Shown: piece by piece, positions 37,026 through 47,399 of the stretch
How the letters are laid out: every line of letters begins with the position of its first letter
Numbering within the stretch: position 1 is the stretch's first letter
Source of the DNA: Saccharina japonica
Lineage: Eukaryota; Sar; Phaeophyceae; Laminariales; Laminariaceae
Direction: 5' to 3'
NCBI GenBank assembly: GCA_008828725.1
Contig: MEHQ01001723.1
Span: 62,001 to 126,000 of the forward strand
DNA length: 64,000 nucleotides
Translations under genes and position numbers: made by a program
Notes under the pieces: generated by a model
Told to the model about the DNA's origin: nothing
Databases searched by the model: none
Seen by the model: only the letters and a program-made list of their open reading frames with translations

Positions 37026-37356
37026 CCGGTCGCCCCGGTGGTCTAACTGGTAGACACGAAGCCCGTTGGGCCGGATGTCGAGGGTTCGATTCTCCCCATG
37101 GAGGTTTCTATTCTCAAATGACACCGACTGTCAAGAGCGCATATTATAGCGTGGGTAAGCAGAAACTCGACGAGAGTTGACGAGGGAGGAAAGTGCTGAT
37201 GTCCTCTCGTGATAAAAATGCAAAGCAAGGAACGTAGTGGGGGAGGAGGGAGAGGAGCCTACTTTGTGACCCCGGATCTGAGTTATGACTAGGGAGGGAG
37301 AAAAGCGGAAGTGCGAAGATAATCAATGGGATGAAGAAAAACAAAAACAAAAAAGT
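37026..37356 (+). mobile_element. tRNA-derived SINE, copy A
   Basis: The head has an A-box (TGGTCTAACTGG) with an intact D-stem (GTCT/AGAC) and a B-box (GGTTCGATTC) 44 bases on, standard tRNA spacing. Acceptor and anticodon stems do not pair, so it is not a functional tRNA. The body is shared with the 23.6 kb copy, and an A-rich tail (AAAAACAAAAACAAAAAAG) closes it. Internal RNA polymerase III promoter boxes are implied. Confidence 0.72.
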
Positions 37357-38669
37357 GGTGAGCCTAATGAAATTGATAATACCGGTTACGGGCTACCCCT
37401 TCTGTATCTCGCGCTCGCTCAACAACCAATAGTCGGGAAATGGGGAGGGGCGCGGACAACAACGGGGGAGTAATTGGGGGGATTGTACGATGCGCTTGGT
37501 CCTCCCGTTGAGAACATACACACACCATAGTCATGTATACCGCACGTATTTGATGTACGGCTATTAAACATTTCGTCTGAAATCCAGAGTGACCCCACAA
37601 TCGTACTCTTCGTAAACGTACCTGCAATCAGCCAATCCGGTCGTGTATACATAACTAACCCTTACACTATTCGCTTGAACACCGAACCGCTCCGGGCCCC
37701 AAACCAAAAGAAAGGGGCAGTCCCTTACATAGCACCCCAAATATACTCGTATGATTTATAGCATACCGAGTGTGCAAGGAAGAGTCACCTGCCTACAATG
37801 GCATTTAGGGGTTTTGTATTGCGGCGTTATTCACGTCTTAATCCTGGCCCTAGTGTTCCCCCTTCGGTTTGAACCCTCTGCTGCTCTGCCGGACCAGGCC
37901 AGACCAGGGTGTATATATCCTTTTCCCGTCGGGGGATGCGCTATTCGACTAATGTTCGGCGTATGATCCTTAGGTGACAGTACGGTTTCACCGAATGGCA
38001 ACCAAAACGAGCGTTCGTGGTGGTATAGTGAACATGTGAAAACTACATTTTATTGTCTTGTATGGTTGAAACCCAAACTATTTTCGGCCGTGAGTTAAAA
38101 CTGACAACACGTCGCCAACTGGCTCCGACCTGGGCCGAAACTACGGTAGCTTCAGGATGAAGCCTGCGAAGATATGTTTATATGTGGACTGCACGTTCGT
38201 GGTGTGTGTTCTGTCTTGCAATACCAACGGAATACCAGAGTATCTACCAGGTATCAGTTGAGTATTTAGAATAATGCCAAACAAATAGCAGGCGATAATT
38301 CTAGCCAAGCCCGTAGCGTCATCGTGATTACATGCAACCGTAATGTACAGCGATATGCGCTACACCAAGTCCCACCGGGTGAAGAGCGGCGTGTATATGC
38401 ATCTACGCTCACGGTTGGCTCCTCAGCACGGGTTGTGAAATATGTTTTCGGACCTCATTGAGCTAATGGGAATAACAGCATTTCACTTTGGGCAGGAGAC
38501 GATATCCTACTAAAATGTTCCGATCCCTTACGTTTTGTGTACAAGCCGCCACAACATTTAAACTCAACAAACACACAAACACGCTGCACGGGAGACAACC
38601 AGTACTGTTGAACTCAAAGGGCAGCATTTCCTCCGGAACGATGATGCCGCACGTTAGAGTTTCACTCAC

Positions 38670-38770
38670 ATGACGGAGCCGTAGTTGCCAATTGCGCCGC
38701 CGAAGCCCCCCGTACGACCATCTTCAAACACGACTCCTCCGTCAAAGGTAATCGACCCGGTGTTGAGAAC
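38670..38770 (-). CDS. PMP-repeat protein, exon 7
   Basis: Acceptor CCCCCAG|GTT and donor AT|GTGAGT, 101 bp. Translation VLNTGSITFDGGVVFEDG then GGFGGAIGNYGSV. The GGAIGNYGSV ending is a textbook PMP repeat, and VVFEDG fills the FxxN position in degenerate form. The phase-2 end matches the single leading G of the exon at 34,951. Confidence 0.8.
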
Positions 38771-39373
38771 CTGGGGGGCCGGTGTAAAAGAACACCCCTT
38801 TGCATTAGCCTACTTTGGGGGATTCGGAGGAAAACAATATTAAACAGTGTCTGCCGGTTTCAACATCGTTCCCTCGAAGAAGGTGTAATGCCTGGGGTAC
38901 GTTGTTTGCATGTCTCGCACGCGGGAGAAGATGTGGAAACCTTCGCACCGTTGCTTGCGAATACTATTTACCGACGATCGAGAAGCTCGTACCTCGTCGT
39001 TTGTCTTTGTCCCTGTATACACATGGGGTAGATAATGTGAAGATCCGTGTTGCTCATTACGGGTTGCACGTATGTGTCCCAATTATATATCAATGACCAA
39101 CTGGTTGACAGACGACGTACCCCATGCATTTGATGTTCGTTGTGTATGTCGCCTTGTGCTTCGATATATTTCTAGGCCACGGAGTATGCGGTCCCTCATA
39201 AATAGTTATCGACAAATGAGTCATGGAACGTTAAAGGTAGCACCGAACCTTTTGATTAGGATGTTCCATTTTACCTCACCATGTCAATCGAGTGTCCATT
39301 TTCAAACGACACGACGCATGTACAGTAGATTCCATCTAAGTAGGCGATTTTATCCGATTTTGCTTGACCTTGA

Positions 39374-39620
39374 GACGCGTGCTACGGTAGAGGTAGCATA
39401 TTTTGCCTGATTTATTTTCTGAACGATCGGACCCTCTAACCCAAATTCGTCGGACTTTCATTTTTGAGACGAATAATGTTTCAGAGTACACTTCGGACAC
39501 GGGATTTCTCATCCGGTAGCACTTTATTTTCTTCCAAAATCATATTTTTCGGCGAGGTATGACGCTCCTTAAGTGAAGAGCTCAGAAAAATCATGGTGCA
39601 CCTCTACCGTAGCATGTGTC
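39374..39620. mobile_element. MITE, TGCTACGGTAG family, 247 bp
   Basis: Terminal inverted repeats GACGCGTGCTACGGTAGAGG and, on the opposite strand, GACACATGCTACGGTAGAGG. Flanked on both sides by TTGA, a 4-bp target duplication. Lies in the intron between PMP exons 6 and 7. Confidence 0.8.
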
Positions 39621-40047
39621 TTGAAATATCTGCCGTCTCATCCGCACTCACAATCGTCCCTACCGCAGGGACGGTTTTCATCAACGGCTGCGAGCTACAC
39701 AAGCGCAGAGTAAGATAAAAAGCCGCAGAACTTCGATAATCGCCGCAAGCCACTCTAAGATTAAACATTTTCAACTTATCACTAGTGGTCCACTTGCAGT
39801 CAGCCAACGGACGCCCTTACGGTAAATATACGTTTCCCGACACTACGCAACCCCGTTAGAAGGACATCGCGACGAGGGAAAACGGTGCAAAAAACAAATC
39901 CAAACGTGCACGCACTTTGTTCTCCCGCTGCATAAAGGAGAAGGGACGTCGGAATCGCTTGAGGGAGGCTGGAAAACGATGGAAATTCAGTCTGCAACGT
40001 ATCAAGGCCCCGTAACTGGGAATAAGGACTGTATGCCGATTTCGAAC

Positions 40048-40179
40048 CTGACCCCCGCTGAAGTATCTGCCGTCGTTTCCGGAATAACAGTCGCCGTAAC
40101 CGTGCGAACGGTTCCTGATAAACAACGCCTTTTTCTGCACGAAGACCATCTCCCCGTGGTTGAAGATCGCGCCTCCTGC
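40048..40179 (-). CDS. PMP-repeat protein, exon 6
   Basis: Acceptor CTTCTCAG|GCA then AGGAIFNHGEMVFVQKKALF and IRNRSHG, a GGAIFN motif followed by FIRN. The donor is less certain. CAG|GTTCGA at 40,048 keeps phase 0 and gives 44 codons. An earlier GT after SH would break phase. Joined to exon 5 it rebuilds FLDNASG|AGGAIFNHGE, the expected repeat continuity. Confidence 0.65.
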
Positions 40180-40720
40180 CTGAGAAGGGCATGGTTGACA
40201 AGCGGCTCGGCGGTATTGATGGCCGCGCGCACATATCTGAAAGTTGGCGCGCGCTTCTACGATTTATATATAGTCCTTGATATAAATGCGTAGTTGGAAC
40301 AGTAGCGATTACCGGGGTTCGTCGCTCGAGAAACAGGCCACTAAATGTGGAATCCGATCAACCTACAAACTGTCGATTGCGATTGTGTATTTTTGTCTAG
40401 CGATCCATATTGGTCCTCGACTGGTGTTTACCGCGTGGGGAAGCACATATGTTTTTTTCTTGAAACACGAATGGATAGTCAGGTGTAGCCACATATAATC
40501 CGGTGGAGAGCCCCTAATTCAACAAGTCGGTATCCGAGCATAGACTGGGACGGCACGCGACTATCAATGAGAACCACCCTCCGGTATAATAGAGGGGTTA
40601 CGTTTAAACCAGCGCACTGTCGTTTCAAATGATATCTAAAAAACATTTGATACATACTGGAATTCATTTCCCTCCACATTGAAGGAATCGTTACCGTGAT
40701 GCCTCGGTCTGGTCACTCAC

Positions 40721-40807
40721 CCCAGAGGCGTTGTCGAGAAAATTGGCAGTTTTGAACATCCACATCTTGCCCTCGTTGTAGATCCCTCCGCCTCTGCTCA
40801 TGTCGTT
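40721..40807 (-). CDS. PMP-repeat protein, exon 5
   Basis: Acceptor GCGATGCAG|AAC and donor GGG|GTGAGT enclose 29 codons, NDMSRGGGIYNEGKMWMF then KTANFLDNASG. GGGIYNEG plus FLDN is a clear PMP repeat. Phase 0 at both ends. Confidence 0.82.
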
Positions 40808-41611
40808 CTGCATCGCGACGCAATCATCCGTGTGGTTGCGGTCAGGCTACCTTTTCTTTGTTGACCACACGCTAAAGATATACCAGGTATATTGTATAGA
40901 AATTGGCTGATGAGCAAGAAGTACCAAACAGGTAGATTATAGGGTTCGATTATATGCATGGATAGGTTTCCTTGTTGTGTTTCATCGGTTTCCTTCCTTT
41001 GGGGATATTTTCATTTTATCGGCACCCAAGCTCAGACAGGATGCACCTCGTTGGCTGACAACCACAATAGCAAGGGCATACCATGAGCGAGGCTTCATGC
41101 GAAGGTTCACCTCCCAAAGGGTGCCGCTTTTCAAGTATGTTATTTTTCCTGGAAAAGGATATCAGTAACCGACCATGGCTCCTCGTATGCTGCATGTTGT
41201 AGGATAAAAACCAGGGCGATAAATACATAGGTTTGGACGAGGGAAATATATTTCAAACCAACTGTATCGTCACCCCTAATGTTGCGCGCGTACTTGGCAA
41301 TGCAAATACGACACCTTATGTCCTTCGTTTAATGATCCCCATCTGAGGAGCGTATCACGATTGCTACGTCACGTGACAACTGCCTAGGCGAAAAACCTCT
41401 CTCGCTGATCCCGATGCCCAATACGGCGGGCTAGGTATCTAGATTACACTGCAGCCCGTACTGCGTGTACAATAAACATCGGGTACCAACATAGCATTCT
41501 CGCTTAATATGTAAGGCTACTCTTACGGTACCACGTCTGCGTAGAAACAAGGGGTTGGCACGAAACGCGTCAATAGATTACCGCGTGCGATGCCTCGCTA
41601 CATACACTCAC

Positions 41612-41674
41612 CACAGGCGCCTTATATAGGCTGGACGCGTCATCGAGTTCGGTATCATCGACCACAGCTGGTGC
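41612..41674 (-). CDS. PMP-repeat gene, small exon 4 (tentative)
   Basis: A GTTCATTTCAG acceptor and a GTG|GTGAGTGTATG donor are both strong and lie 63 bp apart, phase 0. They encode 21 residues beginning APAVVDDTELDDASS. It is acidic and lacks a PMP motif, so the call rests on splice signals, phase and position between exons 3 and 5. Confidence 0.45.
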
Positions 41675-42004
41675 CTGAAATGAACACGAACGGTGATGGA
41701 GGTTGACGGTGTGGTCCATGTTGGTGGACGATGTGGAGGGGGGTGAGGGGGTCCTGTGGAACAGCGGGCTGTGAATTAGCTAAGCTCCACGTTGAGATTG
41801 TTGTCACGCATCGACGTAGGTTGGAACAAGGACATTGTTTACTCCATCGACACAAAGCACACGCCGATCCTCAATCATGACATTCACTCAAGAGGTATCG
41901 GAACACTGCATACAACGGCGCACATTAATCTAAGAGGTACTGAAGTATTGGGGGACTTACAGTCAGCAATTTCGCGGCCATAGTGGTACATTAAAAATAA
42001 ATAT

Positions 42005-42450
42005 GACTGGCGGGGGGCGGGTCGGGGGGGGCACTCATGATATGCACAGTCGTAGTCGCATGATCATGGGACCTCGCATCCTGACAATGCCAGGAAATAA
42101 ATCTCGACAAAGCCGGGCCGGAGAACGTCAGAGTTTCACCTATCAGGACTGGTGCTACAGTAGGGGGGGTACCCTGATTTTCACTACCACGTTGACTCTA
42201 CTCGGGCGAGTGGCTCTGTACCTCACTCGAAATTGGACGCAGGAATATGTTGGTCACTCGGCGGAGTGGCTCTCATCCGCAGCAAATAATGGACTGAAAA
42301 TCGACCCCCCTACCGTAGCACCAGTCTCAGGCTGACCATGTTTGCACGAGGCACAAAGCACGACAATTTGTTTTGTGAGTGTCACAAAGAAAGCAGGACG
42401 TCATTCAACTAGAGTTATAACCACTTTTGAGGTGGACTTGCAATGTATAC
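42005..42450 (-). repeat. Copy of the 24-26 kb inverted-repeat arm, split by a MITE
   Basis: Arm sequence runs from the G-rich edge at 42,005 through CAGTCGTAGTCGCATGATC and TGACAATGCCAGG to TTTCACCTATCAG. The MITE follows, then the arm resumes at 42,331 with TTTGCACGAGGCACAAAGC and TGAGGTGGACTTGCAATG. Confidence 0.7.
42147..42326. mobile_element. MITE, TGCTACGGTAG family, 180 bp, nested
   Basis: Ends GACTGGTGCTACAGTAGGGG and, on the opposite strand, GACTGGTGCTACGGTAGGGG. TCAG is duplicated on both flanks. It interrupts a copy of the 24-26 kb inverted-repeat family. Confidence 0.82.
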
Positions 42451-42797
42451 CAGGTATCAACTTAGAATACTTGTATTTCGTTTCTGATGAGGTCACTTTC
42501 AGCGATAGCGACGGGAATAATTTGGAACTGCGTCGTAGGTTCCTCATCATATATAAAGAAACTGCGAAACACACGTTCAGCTTCCACCGGGCTATCTATT
42601 TGCATAATTTGGATCGAAAATCTATACATGCCTCAGTTGTTGGATCAAAAACGTTCTTGTGCGTACTTCTTGTTTCTGGATCCCATGTTTATCTTGAGGT
42701 TCATGTAGCTCTTCTCCATGCGAGGAGCTGAAAAAACACTACTGTAGGTAGTACTATGGCTCCCGAAGAGAGGGGGGAGGCGCGGTTGGCAGCTCAC

Positions 42798-42953
42798 CGT
42801 TGTTCTGCAGTCTGAAATATTGGCTCTGCCCTTGAACACAATGTCGCCAGTTTTGCCGTTAAAAATGCCTCCTCCGTTTCCTGCTATACCCTCTTGGCCT
42901 CCAACGATAGCGCAGCCCTTGGCCAGAAGATATCCCTCGAAGCGTATACTCCC
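42798..42953 (-). CDS. PMP-repeat protein, exon 3
   Basis: Acceptor GGGCTCAG|GGG and donor ACG|GTGAGC enclose 52 codons in phase 0. SIRFEGYLLAKGCAIVGGQE precedes AGNGGGIFNGKTGDIVFKG and ANISDC. GGGIFN is the repeat motif. The flanking beta-strand pattern (alternating hydrophobic residues) is as in other PMP rungs. Confidence 0.82.
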
Positions 42954-44172
42954 CTGAGCCCGCGAAACATGAATATATCACAAGATTACTTCAACGACCA
43001 AATTACAAATCACGCCATGCTCTCTCCTAGGCCAAATTGAAATTAAACAAACGGGGTGAGAGAAATCATGTACGGAGTTTAAGGTCGCGCTTCGTGTGTA
43101 TGTTCTACGTGGTTAGCGTGCATTCAACTGTCTTGGTCTCGAACATGCTATTGAGGCGTTATTTTATCGTTAGGATCCCCCCTAACTAACATCACTTGCC
43201 CGACATTGCTCGGATAAATTGTTCACAAGTTCACTCTGCTCTTCAGATAGTTTGTACGTCTAAACTGCGCGGGATACATTTTGTAGGAATAACAGGGCTC
43301 TGTTACCCAACGGGTGGAAGGTATATAGTGTTTGGCACCACTCGCGTTTGCAAGGCCGTCAAGGTATATTCAATACCCAGTTCACTCAGGGACGAAGCCG
43401 TATCTCGCATAGTACAGCACGAGTTTGTCGGACTGACCCTAACGAAGGGTTCCTGAATCGCATCTCCTATTGTGTAGGATACTGATGTGTACACACTTCC
43501 TTATCCAGCAAAATTTGCGCTGTCCACATGGACCATTATCCAGCCGAAGCTTAAATACGTGAAGGATGGGTCAGCTGTGAGACTGTGGATTTCTCCTAGC
43601 AGGATATTCTGAAGCTGCCGTGTGATGGTCCCATCGCGCGTGCCACATATTCCTTCATAAAGGATAAATGTCATCGTAGCACGGCGGCCCGCCTACAGCG
43701 ACTGTACCATCATAATATGAACAAAAATGTGTAGTCCTCATTGTGGGAAGTAAATGTGACCGCCGCAGATCTCAGGGGCTATACCTAGTCCCAAACCGTG
43801 GCATACACAATGACTGTGGCCCCTCTTGTGCGCGGACTGGCGTGGCTCTACAACCGAATATCTACGTACTGATTGGTTTGTAAACAAATTTGTGTTCCGA
43901 AGAAGTTTGATTTTGGTTTTGAACATGAAACACGCGCCTGGTTGAGTATGCAACCTTCAAATCCACGGGCACACGCTATGTTAAACGAATCTCAAGGGCC
44001 GATGTCGGTGTCAACACTCTTCGTGAGAACCCATGACCGTGCGGACCAGCTCGCACATCGGTCTTCTTTTTTGGCGTGATCTAGTGTAATTTTGTGCCTA
44101 ATGCCCAGGATAACGTCGACCTGCTGGCAAGCACTGAGACAAAAGCACCCGACTTTTCGAACACAGACCCAC

Positions 44173-44325
44173 CTGGTTGTAGATGCAACCGCCAAACCCC
44201 TTTCCAGACGTTTCGTCGAACCCCCCTCGATGAACGCCCTCGATGGTAACTCCTTGCATTAACACGGCCGACTCAAAATGGGCGTGGGCCCCCGGGGCAA
44301 CATTGAGAAGCCCACCGTTGACTTC
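44173..44325 (-). CDS. PMP-repeat protein, exon 2
   Basis: Acceptor ATGACAG|GAA and donor CAG|GTGGGT enclose 51 codons in phase 0. Translation starts EVNGGLLNVAPGAHAHFESA and ends SGKGFGGCIYNQ. GGCIYN is the GGAIYN motif with Cys for Ala. Joined to exon 3 it gives GGCIYNQ|GSIRFEG, the normal strand order for the repeat. Confidence 0.78.
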
Positions 44326-45463
44326 CTGTCATATGCAAGAAATATGTCATGTCGAGAGGGAAACGAAACATGCCCCTCATGGTTACACGTGATTGCTCGT
44401 ACCAGGTGAACAGATATAAAACTTTAAAAATAATATTTGTTGGAGCCAACTATCTTCGAAATCGAGTAGAAGAACACTGTTGGGAGGGATAAGAGGCCAA
44501 AGGTTGGGGGTGTGGTGTTTCAGTCCCCAACCTCGTGTCGTATGCGTTGTAGAGTACCTGGTAGTCTAATACAACCCCTATGCCAACGGTTTGTTTACAC
44601 GCAAAGTGTTCACAACGCGATGTGTTTGGTGTTGGCCGGGAAAGAGTGGTTATGATACCGCGTAAGTAGGTAACTTGTCCGCATGGGGTCGACACAATAG
44701 TAATGTTATTATACCCCATAAGGAACTAAGTTGTCCACAAGGGGTCGGCACAATCTTAATTGAATCTGGCTCTGTTTTGGAGCTGCGGGACTTAACCCTT
44801 ATACATTTGTATTTACCAGGGTGTTTCAAGAAGGACCGAAGACAAGGCTGCTGAAAACGACATGACGCTACGGATGTGTTTCTCGCAAGCCACAGCAGCG
44901 ACTAAAACCCTCATTAAAGGGGCGAACTGTTTCGCAGTATTCTGACTAATGAAGCTAGTAAGTTATCCATTAAAGAAATCAGAAACATAACTAACGTTGG
45001 CTGTTGATAGATGATTGTAGCTCGCAGGACGACGGAGCAATGTGAGAGCAGACGATGGAACCGCGACACCTCTCCGCTCTGTAACTACCGGTTGAATCGG
45101 CCATGGCGAACATATCCACATGTGGAGTGCGAGGAACACGATGCACCAAACACCCCATCAACGTCAACGACGTTTAAACGGATAACGAGCATTTGTACAA
45201 CATCACCACGGTCACACCACCCGAGCGAATGCCAGCAACAGCATACACAAATACAACACCAACAACTAATCAACAAGAACGCCAACGCTCATACCAACCT
45301 TTCATACTTAACACAGGATCGCCAACAATACCACCGCCACCACTTAAACCAGCCGGTACCGCAAAAAACAGACACCAACACCAGCACCATGACCATCGCC
45401 ACCACCACCGCCACGACCACAAACGAATCCTCGCCATTGATACTCCACAAGAAAATTCCATAC

Positions 45464-45732
45464 CTGAATCATGTTGCCGACGCCAGTGGTGAAGGAAAGC
45501 GCTACGTCGGACTGGAAGACCCCGGACAAAACCAAGAAGCGGACATTCTCCAACGCGTACACGTGCCTCTTTGGAAGAGATCCGCCTTCTTCGGCCACGA
45601 GATGGAACTTGTTGTGCTCAATCGTGAAGGTGGTCCACTCATCGCAAGACACTCCTCCCGCCGCTAGGGCGACGTGATGGTCGCCCGAGTCAGCTGTCAG
45701 CTGTACGGCCTGTTTCAGTTCTTCGCAGGTGA
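45464..45732 (-). CDS. PMP-repeat protein, N-terminal-domain exon 1 of those recognised
   Basis: The frame from a weak acceptor (GAAG|TCACC) to the donor CAG|GTATGG gives about 89 residues, VTCEELKQAVQL..., then a DHHVALAAGGVSCDEWTTFT stretch, then YALENVRFLVLSGVFQSDV. A VTxCEEL start followed by a predicted beta-rich segment is what I remember of the region before the GGAI repeats in brown algal PMP-like proteins. It begins with two bases of a split codon, so another exon precedes it. The frame extends past the donor into intron sequence. That tail is not used. Confidence 0.65.
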
Positions 45733-46020
45733 CTTCGTTTTTTTTGTTGATACGAAGGTAAGTTGACAACCCAGTGAAGATCGCGAACGAGCGGCGGCAG
45801 GGAGGGAAGCAGAGAAGGAGGGGGGTAGGAAGTAAATATGAGGTGACGTGGGGTTTACTGAGGCTTCATGCGCAAATTATGCGGATCGTGGAAGCGGCAA
45901 TCCCTGCTCACTAGGAGGGGCTTTGCCCTTTCAGTGATGAAAACAAGGCAATTCTGAGGTCAACCACACTTTCTAAAAAGCCATGGTGGGTGCAGTTCCG
46001 AAAAGCCTCAAAAGCGTTCG

Positions 46021-46289
46021 CACTGGCGCTACGATACCTGGGGGTACAATTCATTTTTGACTATGGTGTTTTGGCCTCTCGGACGAGTGGCTTTGGGGAT
46101 AACTGGACATTGGACATAACAATAGTTTGTTGGCGCAGGGTAACGAACCCTCCAATGGCGGTGCATATGGCACAGGCAAAAGGCAACACGGTACGAAAAT
46201 AACGCAGTAGAGCAGTCATCCAGCCCAGTGGCTCTGCCTAGTTAAACTATCAAGCACGTATATACGACCTCCTTACCGTAGCATCAGTC
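46021..46289. mobile_element. MITE, TGCTACGGTAG family, 269 bp
   Basis: Left terminus CACTGGCGCTACGATACC and right terminus, reversed, GACTGATGCTACGGTAAGG. The interior shares GAGTGGCT(C/T)T with the 42,147 copy. No target duplication is preserved. Confidence 0.6.
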
Positions 46290-47223
46290 TAAACACGGGT
46301 ATACATTTCCCCCAGTTTAGACGCAGAAAATGAACACGTCGAGTGCGAGACGGAACACATCGAATTTATCTTGCCGGCCGTTGTAAACAAGAAGCACATA
46401 ATATATTTTTTGGTACCTAAAGCGACGGATATTCGTGACCATGCCGTGTAAGACACAAGGAGGCGAGGGGGGTACTCATCGGTCGATTGCCTTAGTAGTT
46501 TCACCACTGGCCACGCATCCCCTCCTAGACTGGTCATGGGGGTGTATGGGGGAGGAGGCAACTGCCACGGAGCATACATTGCGGTCTTTAGTTTTGTATA
46601 AAGCTTTGCGGCCGACAAAGCCCAAGAACGACCTGGTTGGCGTATGGTGTGAGACATGGCCATCTGTTATACAAAGTACACCGTCAAACGGTGTAAGCAT
46701 AACTACAGGCGTCATGTACACGCTATTCAGCTGGTGTTCATAACCTTCCTCTCTTACGAAAGAACCCTGCAAAGTTCGCAACCGCCCTCAGTTGTTCTTT
46801 AAAGCACGAACGTCAACTTCGATGATACTGATTGTTTTTTTCCAATCCTACCCGATCTCATAGTTGTGTTCTGGGTTTGGCCAGTATCCTAATTTCACAG
46901 TGTTGCGATCGAATGTGGAGAAGTACGAAAACTCTGATGAACTACAGTAGTTAAAATCAACTGACTCTTCTGCTCCCTTCCTAGTGTGCGAATCGTGTGA
47001 CGCACACCCAGCACCGCGGGACGGACGAAAACTAGGTTGGTCGGGTGGTGCTCGCGTTTAGTTTTCCATAAACGGATACATGTTGATAACGATTTCAAAA
47101 GTCTTGCTGGGCGAGTACCAAGCGACAGCTAATTCCATTTTGCTTTTGATGCGCCGTCATAGTCACGGTTGAACGCCGGGGGGGGACCATCAGCAAGTCT
47201 GCCCGCAGGTTGGTTCTAACTTC

Positions 47224-47299
47224 CCCACCAAATCCAACAGCGCAAATAGCCCCTCCAAAACTACCCCCCCAGATTTCCATCACCAACCGGCGGAGTCCA
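47224..47299 (-). CDS. Possible further PMP-type exon
   Basis: EIWGGSFGGAICAVGFGGE contains FGGAIC, but the boundaries (CCTAG acceptor, GAA|GTTAGA donor) are weak and the phase does not match the next exon. It could belong to an upstream neighbour or be a chance frame. Confidence 0.3.
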
Positions 47300-47399
47300 C
47301 TAGGCACCGTGGTCACACGTGGGGGTTCCGAGAGCAAACGCGACGGGGCGGACACGCACATACATACCAGAGTAATATTTTGAGTGACCCTTGATACGG

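Larger units (their letters stand above)
34852..45732 (-). other. PMP-repeat protein gene (multi-exon span)
   Basis: Eight exon candidates on the minus strand join without a frame conflict over 10.9 kb. All but one junction are phase 0, and the last is phase 2 with a matching G start. The predicted product carries Chlamydia-type polymorphic outer-membrane-protein repeats (GG[AG]I-x-N and FxxN), which fold as right-handed beta-helix rungs in families where structure is known. Such proteins are predicted secreted or surface proteins in brown algae. No signal peptide exon, start codon or C-terminal anchor was located. The 5' end is probably above 45.8 kb and the 3' end below 34.85 kb, where an LTR element sits. 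Introns are large (0.8-3.7 kb) and full of MITEs. Confidence 0.72.

Noticed and set aside
37028..37104. Functional tRNA gene
   Set aside because: A and B boxes and the D-stem are present, but the acceptor and anticodon stems do not pair.
43738..43800. Extra PMP exon (CGGHIYF)
   Set aside because: The motif is partial and no donor or acceptor in the right phase surrounds it.
45011..45667. 218-codon plus-strand frame, Thr/Gln/His-rich
   Set aside because: It overlaps a better minus-strand PMP exon and an ACC/CAA-rich intron tract.
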